Source: Rothia sp035916755 | GTDB taxonomy: Bacteria; Actinomycetota; Actinomycetes; Actinomycetales; Micrococcaceae | Direction of reading: 5' to 3' | Length of the DNA: 64,000 nt | Assembly: GCF_035916755.1 (NCBI RefSeq) | Contig: NZ_JAYWIX010000001.1 | Location: forward strand, 248,001-312,000 | In this document: in pieces, positions 25,379-32,251 of the stretch | Numbering within the stretch: position 1 is the stretch's first letter | How the letters are laid out: every line of letters starts with the position of its first letter | Made by a program: the position numbers and the translations under genes | The notes under the pieces: model-generated | Seen by the model: only the letters and a program-made list of their open reading frames with translations | Databases searched by the model: none | Told to the model about the DNA's origin: nothing

Positions 25379-25936
25379 TTAGGCTAGGGCAGCTACTGCC
25401 TCGACCAGCGGTTCAACCTGCTCTTGACTGGAGTAGTCAACGGTTTTGCGGGTGAAGCTATCGAGCATCTGCTGGTTAGCTTCAGACTTTTTGGGCAGGG
25501 CGGCGATAGCCGAGCGGATGCCCACCATCACGGTTTTGTGCTTAAAAGAAAGCCGGGTGTGGTCGAGGCCGCCGCGCAGGTGAAAGGTGCCGAGGGCGTC
25601 CTGAACCAGGGTCTTGCCCAGGTTCTTGGCCAGAAGGGCATCGAGCTTCTGCTGGCTTGCCCCTGCCAGACCGCTAAACGAGACGGTGAAGAGGGCAAAG
25701 GGCTTGACCCTCAGTTCCTGCTCGTACTTTTTGAGCTCCTGGGCGCCGGTGAGGAGCCCGCCGTAGTCGCTCAGGCCCGCCACCAGGACGTCCGCATCTG
25801 CTACAGCACGCTCGGTCAGCTTTTCCAGGGGGAGTAGCTGGGTGGCAAAGCGCCCCTCTAACTGCTGGCTGATCCAGCGGGCGTACTGCTCGGTGTAGCC
25901 GTACTGGCTACCGTAGGCAATCAGTAGTGTTTTCAT
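25379..25936 (-). CDS. Flavodoxin-domain protein (HemG-like), second of a pair
   Basis: A 185-residue protein beginning LLIAYGSQYGYTEQYA, the FMN-phosphate loop of the flavodoxin_5/HemG group, with ADVLVAGLSDYGG as a second flavin-contact segment and a basic C-terminal half. It may reduce or oxidise a small-molecule partner with FMN; the true HemG reaction (protoporphyrinogen oxidation) is not established. The ATG at 25936 lacks a clear ribosome site but lies 2 nt after the stop of the upstream paralogue, implying translational coupling. Confidence 0.68.
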   Translation of the reverse strand: MKTLLIAYGSQYGYTEQYARWISQQLEGRFATQLLPLEKLTERAVADADVLVAGLSDYGGLLTGAQELKKYEQELRVKPFALFTVSFSGLAGASQQKLDALLAKNLGKTLVQDALGTFHLRGGLDHTRLSFKHKTVMVGIRSAIAALPKKSEANQQMLDSFTRKTVDYSSQEQVEPLVEAVAALA

Positions 25937-25938
25937 CG

Positions 25939-26529
25939 CTAGGAGGCGGCGATGTCGGTCAGGTAGGTTTCGACCTCGGCGACCAGGGGCTTGGTCCATT
26001 CGCGGTTGGTGTGGTCGGCCCCGCCGTTTTCGAAGGCTTCGATGAGCTGCTTGTCGTACTCGTTCTGCTTGGGCTTGAGCTTGTAAGCGGTCTTCACACC
26101 GGTGAGGGCGGTCTTGTGCAGCTTGGACATTTCATCCATCTTGAGGCCCCCGCGGAAGTGGAAGGCGGGGCGGTCGCCAGCGACGTCTGCCTTGTAGCTC
26201 TTCATGACGCGCTCGTCGAGGTAGGAGCGGGGGTATACTTCGGTGCCGTTGAAGGAGACCGTGTAGAAGACACGGTTGGGCACAGTAAGTATGGCTTCGC
26301 GGCGCTTGCGCAGGGTAGGTGCGCCGGTGAGGAAACCGCCCAGGTAGCTGGCGCCGACGATGAGTACGTCGGCTGCTTCGATGATTTCGTCGGTGGCTTC
26401 GGCGACGGGGGAGAGGGTCACCTGGGGCGCGGACGCATGGGCGCGCAGGTCTTCTGCGATCCAGTGGGCGTAGCGTTCGGTATGGCCATAGGTGGAGCCG
26501 AAGAGGATAAGGACGTTCGGGGTAGGCAT
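25939..26529 (-). CDS. Flavodoxin-domain protein (HemG-like), first of a pair
   Basis: A 196-residue protein with VLILFGSTYGHTERYAHWIA at the FMN-phosphate loop and ADVLIVGASYLGGFLTG further on. It shares layout with the adjacent gene (FHLRGG versus FHFRGG, matching SYLGGFLTGA/SDYGGLLTGA blocks), so the two are tandem paralogues that may work as a heterodimer. The start at 26529 has AAAGAG upstream; an earlier in-frame ATG (26580) would add 17 residues with no site. Confidence 0.7.
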   Translation of the reverse strand: MPTPNVLILFGSTYGHTERYAHWIAEDLRAHASAPQVTLSPVAEATDEIIEAADVLIVGASYLGGFLTGAPTLRKRREAILTVPNRVFYTVSFNGTEVYPRSYLDERVMKSYKADVAGDRPAFHFRGGLKMDEMSKLHKTALTGVKTAYKLKPKQNEYDKQLIEAFENGGADHTNREWTKPLVAEVETYLTDIAAS

Positions 26530-26868
26530 GGGCACTCTTTCGTCGGTTTGCGGGTGGGTAGCTAGCGTTGTGTTCTGCATTCAGGATACGCGCCCGGGGC
26601 GTGTGCTCTCAAAGCTGACAAGCTAGATAACGGATTTTGTTTGTTTGTGACTGTTTATGTGTGTTTTGGTGGGGTTTGTGTCGAATATTTACACAGAAAG
26701 TGCCCGATGCCTCCACCAAAACCTCACGAAACAACGTATAATGAGGTGTGGACATGTTGGTTTCATGCTGACTATCTGTGAATATGTTGGTTGTTGGCGG
26801 TGGTCAATCCGCTACCGACAGAAACCACACCAAAGGTTCTCAGACCCCTACAAACCTAAGGTTGATTG
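26530..26868 (+). promoter_or_regulatory. pyk promoter region with inverted repeats
   Basis: A consensus -10 TATAAT lies at 26737-26742, about 126 bp before the pyk ATG; the -35 is poor. GTTTTGGTGG (26663-26672) is exactly complementary to CCACCAAAAC (26713-26722), and the right arm covers the -35 region, so it may be an operator. TGTGT (26677-26681) and ACACA (26691-26695) form an inner dyad. The leader contains GGTTTC...GAAACC and CGGT...ACCG dyads. Confidence 0.5.
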
Positions 26869-28338
26869 ATGAGACGCGCAAAGATTGTTTGTACTATTGG
26901 CCCCGCAATTTCTGCACCCGAGAAAATTGCTGCGGCTATCGAAGCGGGCATGAACGTCGCCCGCCTGAACATGAGCCACGGTGACCACGAGGTTCACACC
27001 AACTCATACGCAACCATCCGCGAGCAGGCCGAAAAGCTTGGCCACAACGTCGCGATTCTCGCCGACCTTCAGGGCCCCAAGATTCGCCTCGAAACCTTCA
27101 AGAACGGCGCTGAGGTTCTTGAGCCCGGCGACACCTTCAAGATCACCATCGAAGATGTTGAAGGCACCAAGGAAATCTGCGGCACCACCTTCAAGGGTCT
27201 GCCCGGTGACGTCAAGCCCGGCGACACCCTGCTGATTGACGACGGTAAAATCCGCCTCGAAGCTATCGAGGTTGACGAAACCACCGTGACCACCCGCGTC
27301 ATCGTCGGCGGCCCCATCTCCAACAACAAGGGTATCAACCTGCCTGGCGTTGCTGTTTCCATCCCCGCCCTGACCGAGAAGGACGAGCGCGACCTGCGCT
27401 TCGCCCTGAACATGGGCGTGGACATCATCGCTCTCTCCTTTGTTCGCTCCGGCGACGACATCCAGCGCGTCCACGAAATCATGGAAGAAGAAGGCCGTAA
27501 GATCGCCGTCATCGCCAAGATTGAAAAGCCCCAGGCAGTTGAAAACCTGCAGGATATCGTCGACAAGTTCGACGGCATCATGGTCGCCCGTGGCGACCTG
27601 GGTGTGGAGTTCCCCCTCGAAGAGGTTCCCCTGGTACAGAAGCGCGCCATCGAACTGGCCCGCCGCTGGGCAAAGCCCGTTATCGTGGCAACCCAGGTGC
27701 TGGAAACCATGATCCAGAACCCCACTCCCACCCGTGCAGAAGCCTCTGACTGCGCTAACGCTATCCTCGACGGTGCCGACGCTGTCATGCTCTCCGGTGA
27801 AACCTCAGTGGGTAAGTACCCCATCATCACCATCCAGACTATGGCTCGCATCATCAAGTCCACCGAAGAGCGCGGCCTCTTCCGTGTTCCCGAGCTGGGC
27901 ACCTCACCCAAGACCCGCGGTGGCGCTATCACCCGCGCAGCGGTCAACATCGCTGACCAGCTGGATGTTAAGTACATCGCCACCTTCACCCAGTCTGGTG
28001 ACACCGCCCGCCGTCTGGCCCGCCTGCGTCCGGCCAAGCCTGTGCTTGCCCTGACCCCCGAGCCCTCCGTGCGTGCCTTCCTCTCCCTGCTGTGGGGTGT
28101 TGAGGCAGCGGTTTCACCCACCGCCAAGGACACCGACGAGATGACCGCCGTGGTCGACCGCTACATGCTGGCTAACGGTCTGGCTCAGGCTAACGACATG
28201 ATCGTCATGGCTGCTGGTTCACCTCCCGGCGTTGCAGGCTCCACCAACACCGTCAAGGTTCACCGCGTTGGTGACCTTGATGACGCCGGTGCTGTGCTCC
28301 CCGAGGCCCGCGAGCAGGTCGGCCCCTACGCTGACTAA
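26869..28338 (+). CDS. pyk: Pyruvate kinase
   Basis: A 489-residue glycolytic enzyme transferring phosphate from PEP to ADP. Blocks visible: AKIVCTIGPA, NVARLNMSHG, LADLQGPKIR, DDGKIRLE, IAKIEKPQAVENLQDI, the active-site MVARGDLGVEFPLEEVP, KPVIVATQVLETMI and the LDGADAVMLSGETSVGKYP metal-site block. The ATG at 26869 has AAGG at 26858-26861. It is followed by a strong terminator and probably monocistronic. Confidence 0.97.
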   Translation: MRRAKIVCTIGPAISAPEKIAAAIEAGMNVARLNMSHGDHEVHTNSYATIREQAEKLGHNVAILADLQGPKIRLETFKNGAEVLEPGDTFKITIEDVEGTKEICGTTFKGLPGDVKPGDTLLIDDGKIRLEAIEVDETTVTTRVIVGGPISNNKGINLPGVAVSIPALTEKDERDLRFALNMGVDIIALSFVRSGDDIQRVHEIMEEEGRKIAVIAKIEKPQAVENLQDIVDKFDGIMVARGDLGVEFPLEEVPLVQKRAIELARRWAKPVIVATQVLETMIQNPTPTRAEASDCANAILDGADAVMLSGETSVGKYPIITIQTMARIIKSTEERGLFRVPELGTSPKTRGGAITRAAVNIADQLDVKYIATFTQSGDTARRLARLRPAKPVLALTPEPSVRAFLSLLWGVEAAVSPTAKDTDEMTAVVDRYMLANGLAQANDMIVMAAGSPPGVAGSTNTVKVHRVGDLDDAGAVLPEAREQVGPYAD

Positions 28339-28369
28339 GGGTTAGCCCGCTCCTGGGAGCTAATACGTT

Positions 28370-28405
28370 GGCCCCGCCACTTCATTACGATGAACTGGCG
28401 GGGCC
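28370..28405 (+). terminator. Terminator after pyk
   Basis: Perfect 10 bp arms GGCCCCGCCA (28370-28379) and TGGCGGGGCC (28396-28405). Only a short TTCGT follows, so it is a strong hairpin with a weak T-tract. Confidence 0.75.
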
Positions 28406-28428
28406 TTCGTCTAGGTAGACTGGTTGAC

Positions 28429-28884
28429 ATGGCAAATACTTTACTCACTCGCTCCACTGTTATTGATGCCCCCGTTGAGCAGGTTCGCGCCCTGATTGAG
28501 GACCTGCATGCCTGGGAAAGCTGGTCACCCTGGCAGGGGCTTGACCCCACTATGCAGCAGACCTACTCCGGTGCCGAACACGGCGTTGGTGCAAAGATGG
28601 CCTGGGCCGGCAATAAGAAGGCCGGTGAGGGCCGCATGACCGTGGTGACGGTGCAGGACAACCTGGTTGAAATCGATATTGAATTCATCAAGCCCTGGGT
28701 GGCCAAGAACCGCAGCCACTTCAAGTTACAGCCCATTGAAGGCGGCACCGCCGTTGCCTGGTCGATGAGCGGCGAGCAGAACCTGATGATGAAGGTGATG
28801 TTCAAGGTCTTTAATATGCAGAAGCGTATCGGTTCGGACTTTGAGCGCGGCCTGGCCCGTCTCAAGGTGGCAGCAGAGCGTTAG
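28429..28884 (+). CDS. SRPBCC-family (polyketide cyclase/dehydrase-like) protein
   Basis: A 151-residue protein with the START/SRPBCC ligand-binding pattern: VIDAPVEQVRALIEDLHAWESWSPWQGLDP at the N-terminus, a central beta-sheet and the C-terminal helix FERGLARLKVAAER. Such proteins bind hydrophobic ligands in a helix-grip cavity; no ligand can be assigned. A TAGACT -10 (28416-28421) ends 7 nt before the ATG, so the mRNA is probably leaderless. It stands alone between pyk and the IS region. Confidence 0.75.
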   Translation: MANTLLTRSTVIDAPVEQVRALIEDLHAWESWSPWQGLDPTMQQTYSGAEHGVGAKMAWAGNKKAGEGRMTVVTVQDNLVEIDIEFIKPWVAKNRSHFKLQPIEGGTAVAWSMSGEQNLMMKVMFKVFNMQKRIGSDFERGLARLKVAAER

Positions 28885-29541
28885 GACGCCCGCCGCCCCC
28901 GGTTGCCTGCGGGAAAGTTCTTTGTCATATAGGGGTCATAGTTACCTATTTTGGTTGAAGAATAAACTTTAACCTGACTGACAGGTGTAGACTGGCTAGT
29001 GGTGATTCAGGACCGGAGATTTGGTTTTGAATCGAACCGCCGTAGGAACCACAAGATCAAAGCCTGGCTTCGGTCTTGTCTCCTCACCAGCCCGCCTGCC
29101 CCTTCGGGGTGGGTGGGTTTTTTGGGTTATATGACAGAAAGTGTGCCTCCGCTCGCATAAACACAAGATAACCAGCCCCACACGTTAGCTCCCTGCCTGA
29201 TATGCAACCACCGAACCAAACGAGACGGAAAAACCAGAGCCGGAACCACCCGCGCCAGTGCCTGTGAGCGTGCACCAAATCGCCGAACGTGCAGCGGGCA
29301 AATGCACGCTCAGCGATATCACGCACGCTCACTTATGAACACAGACAGCACAGGGGCTGCACTGTGAGAAAAACCCGGCGCTACCTGGCCAAGCCTGCAC
29401 GGATATCAGTGCTCAGATTCATCTCAAAACTTCCCGGGGTGGGGCACCCGTTATGTCCTATAAACCTGAGTGGCACGAGCTGGCGTAAAAATGGAATGGG
29501 GTTCAAAAAGGGGTTCACACTGTTTTTGAGAGGGCAAAGAA
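28885..29541 (+). other. Gene-poor stretch left of the IS element
   Basis: It holds the candidate RNA at 29000-29123. Beyond it, a start-less open frame ends at a TGA near 29338 and reads as a PEPEP-rich linker followed by SVHQIAERAAGKCTLSDITHAHL. This could be the tail of a lost gene, but nothing upstream supports it. No other gene is convincing here. Confidence 0.4.
29000..29123 (+). ncRNA. Candidate small structured RNA with intrinsic terminator
   Basis: A TAGACT -10 box (28988-28993) is followed by a ~120 nt segment closed by adjacent helices TGGTGA/TCACCA (29000-29005 / 29084-29089) and GGAGA/TCTCC (29015-29019 / 29079-29083). An ACAAGA/TCTTGT hairpin lies inside. It ends in a 12 bp terminator (29091-29117, three G-T pairs) and TTTTTT. 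A 52-codon leaderless GTG frame reads through the terminator and is less likely. It is not recognised as tRNA, tmRNA, 4.5S or 6S RNA. Confidence 0.5.
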
Positions 29542-29556
29542 AAGCCCCCGACCTGG
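29542..29556 (-). terminator. tRNA-Leu terminator, distal arm (separated by the IS)
   Basis: AAGCCCCCGACCTGG, exactly complementary to 31010-31024. Before insertion the two arms enclosed a loop of about 9 nt, followed on the minus strand by a T-rich tract (TTCTTTG). It is now 1.45 kb from its partner arm. Confidence 0.8.
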
Positions 29557-29624
29557 AATGTGAACTGCTCCCCATAAGTTGGACTACTAAAAAAACAGTC
29601 ACCAACCAATGGGGAGCATCTCCT

Positions 29625-30107
29625 ATGCGAGCACGAAGCTCACTCACCCAACACCAACGAGAACAACTCATCCACCTCTTCCAACAAGGCACAGGAAGCA
29701 AAGCAGCAGCCAGAGAACTCCACATCTCCCGCTACGCCGCAGAAGCACTCGAACGCCGCTACAAACTCCATGGCACACTATGCCTTATGGAAAAACCAAC
29801 CAAACAGCACTACCCCTACGACATCAAAAAAGAAGTCGTTACCCGAAACCTCAAGGGCGAATCTAGAATGCACCTAGCCCAAGAATTCGGCCTTTCATCA
29901 GATAACCTCGTCAAAAACTGGGTACGCGCATGGCGTGATGGCGGGGACGAAGCACTGATGCCAAAACCTAAAGGACGTCCCAAAGGCTCCACCAAACCAA
30001 AGACACTCACAGAGGAAGATAAGCTTCGCCGTGAAGTTGAAAAGCTGCGGGCTGAAAACGCCTACCTAAAAAAATTGCGAGACTTGAGGAACCAGGGGCG
30101 CTGGTAA
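29625..30107 (+). CDS. IS3-family transposase OrfA
   Basis: A 160-residue DNA-binding protein. A helix-turn-helix region (LFQQGTGSKAAARELHISRYAAEALERRY, about 15-45) and a second HTH (HLAQEFGLSSDNLVKNWV) are followed by a leucine-zipper-like C-terminus (KLRREVEKLRAENAYLKKLRDL) used for multimerisation. GGGGAG at 29611-29616 precedes the ATG. The A AAA AAA heptamer at 30068-30074 lies in its zero frame, allowing a -1 shift into orfB to make the OrfAB transposase. Confidence 0.93.
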   Translation: MRARSSLTQHQREQLIHLFQQGTGSKAAARELHISRYAAEALERRYKLHGTLCLMEKPTKQHYPYDIKKEVVTRNLKGESRMHLAQEFGLSSDNLVKNWVRAWRDGGDEALMPKPKGRPKGSTKPKTLTEEDKLRREVEKLRAENAYLKKLRDLRNQGRW

Positions 30108-30967
30108 AAGCTCAAACCGTCGTCATCCTCAAGTCTGAACATAAACTTGAAGACCTCCTAGAAGCAGCTTCCTTAGCTCGTTCAACCTATTTTTATCATC
30201 AAAGTCGGCTTACTCAGCAGGATAAACATGGTGCCCTAAAGCAAGCGATACACCAGATTTTTATTGGTTCGAAGCGGCGGTATGGCTATCGCAGAATTCT
30301 TCTGCAGCTACGTAGCCAAGGTTGGAAGGTTAACCACAAGCTCGTCTACAAACTCATGGATCAGATGAACCTGAAATCCAAAGTCAGGCCACGTAAAAAA
30401 TACAGCTCCTACCAGGGGCAGATCAGTTATATCGCTGAGAATCTCTTGAACCGTAACTTCACCCCCAATAAGCCCAATATCGCGTGGGTTAGTGATGTTA
30501 CCGAGTTTCGGGTTTGCGGTACTAAGGTGTATCTCTCGCCGATCATGGACTTATACGACCGCACAATCTTGTCCTACGAATTATCGTTATCGCCGAACAC
30601 TACGTTTACTGCGAAGTCTTTACGAGATGCGATGTCCTGGCATGGGCCAGCTGAAGGTCTGATTGTTCATACTGACCAGGGGTTCCAGTATCAGCATTCC
30701 AGTTGGAAGAAGCTGATTGAAGGAGCTGGTGGGGTGCAATCGATGTCGCGTAAGGGTAACTGCTACGATAACGCGGTGATGGAGAACTTCTTTGGGCACC
30801 TGAAGTCTGAGGTGTATCACGGTGAGAGCTTTGCCAGTGTTGAGGATTTCTGTCAGGCGGTTGATGACTATATCTATTGGTATAACAACGGTAGGCTTCA
30901 GAAGCGATTAAAGGGCCTGACTCCGATGGGGTATCGGAGCCAGGCCTTGGCAGCCCTAACGGTCTAG
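30068..30967 (+). CDS. IS3-family transposase OrfB (by -1 frameshift from OrfA)
   Basis: About 300 codons are open in the -1 frame from the slippery site to TAG. An HTH_21-type segment (QIFIGSKRRYGYRRILLQL) precedes an rve integrase core with the DDE triad: Asp in WVSDVTEF, Asp in IVHTDQGFQY and Glu in NFFGHLKSEVYH. The C-terminal YIYWYNNGRLQKRLKGLTPMGYR is typical. There is no good start codon of its own before 30356, so production as OrfAB is likely. Confidence 0.92.
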   Translation, partial: KKIARLEEPGALVKAQTVVILKSEHKLEDLLEAASLARSTYFYHQSRLTQQDKHGALKQAIHQIFIGSKRRYGYRRILLQLRSQGWKVNHKLVYKLMDQMNLKSKVRPRKKYSSYQGQISYIAENLLNRNFTPNKPNIAWVSDVTEFRVCGTKVYLSPIMDLYDRTILSYELSLSPNTTFTAKSLRDAMSWHGPAEGLIVHTDQGFQYQHSSWKKLIEGAGGVQSMSRKGNCYDNAVMENFFGHLKSEVYHGESFASVEDFCQAVDDYIYWYNNGRLQKRLKGLTPMGYRSQALAALTV

Positions 30968-31009
30968 GATTAAACCAGTCCAACTTTCGGGGGCTAGTTC
31001 AATGTTTCA

Positions 31010-31024
31010 CCAGGTCGGGGGCTT
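31010..31024 (-). terminator. tRNA-Leu terminator, proximal arm (separated by the IS)
   Basis: CCAGGTCGGGGGCTT on the + strand, the exact complement of 29542-29556. It lies 6 bp beyond the tRNA 3' end. With the IS in the loop, the original hairpin can no longer fold promptly after the tRNA is made. Confidence 0.8.
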
Positions 31025-31030
31025 GTTTTG

Positions 31031-31110
31031 TGCCCAAGGTGGGACTCGAACCCACACTCCGAGGAACCGCATTTTGAGTGCGGCGCGTCTGCCAATTCCG
31101 CCACTTGGGC
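31031..31110 (-). tRNA. tRNA-Leu (anticodon CAA)
   Basis: An 80 nt class II tRNA. The 7 bp acceptor stem is GCCCAAG/CTTGGGC with discriminator A. The anticodon stem CCGCA/TGCGG has loop CTCAAAA (anticodon CAA). An 11 nt variable arm precedes the T arm GTGGG-TTCGAGT-CCCAC. CCA is not encoded. It reads UUG leucine codons. A TATTGT-like -10 lies roughly 15-20 bp upstream on the minus strand. Confidence 0.95.
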
Positions 31111-31318
31111 AAGTGCGAAAGCTCTTCTACAATACACGTTTTTGCCTGCTAAAAGCCAATCGGCCCTCGCCCTAGAAGAAAAGCCCCAAGCCCTACTATG
31201 ATAGGAACCGAAGAGGGTACGCACTATCACCACGAATATGTACGCCCACAAGGTTGTGCGCGTGCGAAAATAGATAGCGAACCTCAACTAAACGCTGAAA
31301 CGACCTAAGGAGCAGGGT

Positions 31319-31933
31319 ATGTCAGAGCAGACCACCCAGGAGCCCGAGAACCACGATCAGCAGCCTGCACGCACCGTCGTCGTCGCTGAAGACGAGGCGC
31401 TGATTCGCCTCGACATCGTCGAAATCCTCAAAGACCAGGGCTTCAACGTCATCGCCGAAACCGATAACGGCAAAAAAGCTGTAGAACTGGCTGAAGAGCA
31501 CCGCCCCGATCTGGTACTCATGGACGTCAACATGCCCATCATGGACGGCATCGAAGCAGCCGGCCAAATCAGCGAGCAGCAGCTGGCGCCGGTCGTCCTG
31601 CTCACCGCCTTCAGCCAGAAAGAACTGGTAGACCGTGCCACCGAAGCAGGCGCCATGGCCTACGTGGTTAAGCCCTTCACCCCCAACGACCTGATTCCCG
31701 CCATCGAGGTGGCAATTAGCCGCTACGAGCAGATTCGTGCCCTTCAGGACGAAGTCACCAGCATCAAGGAACAGTTCGAGACCCGTAAACTGGTTGACCG
31801 TGCTAAGTCCCTGCTGATGACCAAGATGGGGCTCAGTGAGCCCGAGGCCTTCCGCTGGATTCAGAAGACCTCCATGGACCGCCGCCTCTCCATGCGCGAG
31901 GTCGCCGAAACCATCGTCAAGCAGGTTCAGTAG
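31319..31933 (+). CDS. pdtaR: ANTAR-domain response regulator (PdtaR-like)
   Basis: A 204-residue two-domain protein. The receiver domain (about 18-135) has Asp69 as phosphoacceptor in LVLMDVNMP, acidic EDE near the start, and the VVKPF lysine. The C-terminal ANTAR RNA-binding helices (about 140-200) have SLLMTKMGLSEPEAFRWIQKTSMDRR. ANTAR regulators such as mycobacterial PdtaR bind paired hairpins in nascent mRNA to prevent termination, after phosphorylation by a histidine kinase (not here). The kinase partner and targets cannot be told from this window. AAGGAG at 31307-31312 precedes the ATG. Confidence 0.9.
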   Translation: MSEQTTQEPENHDQQPARTVVVAEDEALIRLDIVEILKDQGFNVIAETDNGKKAVELAEEHRPDLVLMDVNMPIMDGIEAAGQISEQQLAPVVLLTAFSQKELVDRATEAGAMAYVVKPFTPNDLIPAIEVAISRYEQIRALQDEVTSIKEQFETRKLVDRAKSLLMTKMGLSEPEAFRWIQKTSMDRRLSMREVAETIVKQVQ

Positions 31934-31956
31934 GGCAGCACCCCTAGCCTGTAACT

Positions 31957-31994
31957 AAGCCCGCCCCAGCGTATTACTGGAGCGGGCTTTGCTG
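31957..31994 (+). terminator. Terminator after the ANTAR regulator gene
   Basis: AAGCCCGC (31957-31964) pairs with GCGGGCTT (31982-31989), with CCAG/CTGG pairing inside, followed by a short T-rich tail. Confidence 0.8.
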
Positions 31995-32006
31995 TATTCA
32001 AAAGAA

Positions 32007-32044
32007 GGGGGCGGACGCCTGCCGGTGGGGAGGCGTCCGCCCCC
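32007..32044 (-). terminator. Terminator of the symporter / small-protein unit
   Basis: Perfect 14 bp arms GGGGGCGGACGCCT (32007-32020) and AGGCGTCCGCCCCC (32031-32044). On the minus strand the hairpin is followed by TTCTTTT. Confidence 0.87.
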
Positions 32045-32056
32045 TCCTGTGTGGTG

Positions 32057-32227
32057 CTAGAGGGCGTCCTTGTGGTCGCTCTTAGTTCCGATTCCCCAGA
32101 GGGTGATGGCGGCGCTGACGGTCACAGCGGCCCACCAGAGGCCGCCCTGGCTCAGGGCTGTCACCGTGAAGATGAGGGTCAGCACCAAGAAGATATTGCC
32201 GATGAGTTTGCGGCGTTCTGCGGTCAT
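32057..32227 (-). CDS. Small membrane protein (56 residues)
   Basis: An uninterrupted frame reading MTAERRKLIGNIFLVLTLIF and on to SDHKDAL, with two hydrophobic helices (about 8-26 and 29-47) and charged ends. AAAGG lies 6 nt before the ATG. It starts 24 bp after the symporter stop on the same strand and is followed by a strong terminator, so it is probably the second gene of that operon. No family recognised; a small accessory subunit or stabiliser of the transporter is only a guess. Confidence 0.7.
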   Translation of the reverse strand: MTAERRKLIGNIFLVLTLIFTVTALSQGGLWWAAVTVSAAITLWGIGTKSDHKDAL

Positions 32228-32251
32228 GGTGGGCCTTTCGTGAACTGGAGG

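Larger units (their letters stand above)
29561..31001 (+). mobile_element. IS3-family insertion sequence, 1441 bp, intact
   Basis: Terminal inverted repeats begin TGAACT at both ends and continue with a shared AAGTTGGACT about 15 bp in. A 3 bp target duplication ATG flanks it (29558-29560 and 31002-31004). Two overlapping transposase frames (orfA, orfB) with a slippery A7 tract fill it. Both frames are open and the DDE residues are present, so it may be active. It interrupted the loop of the tRNA-Leu terminator hairpin. Confidence 0.95.
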
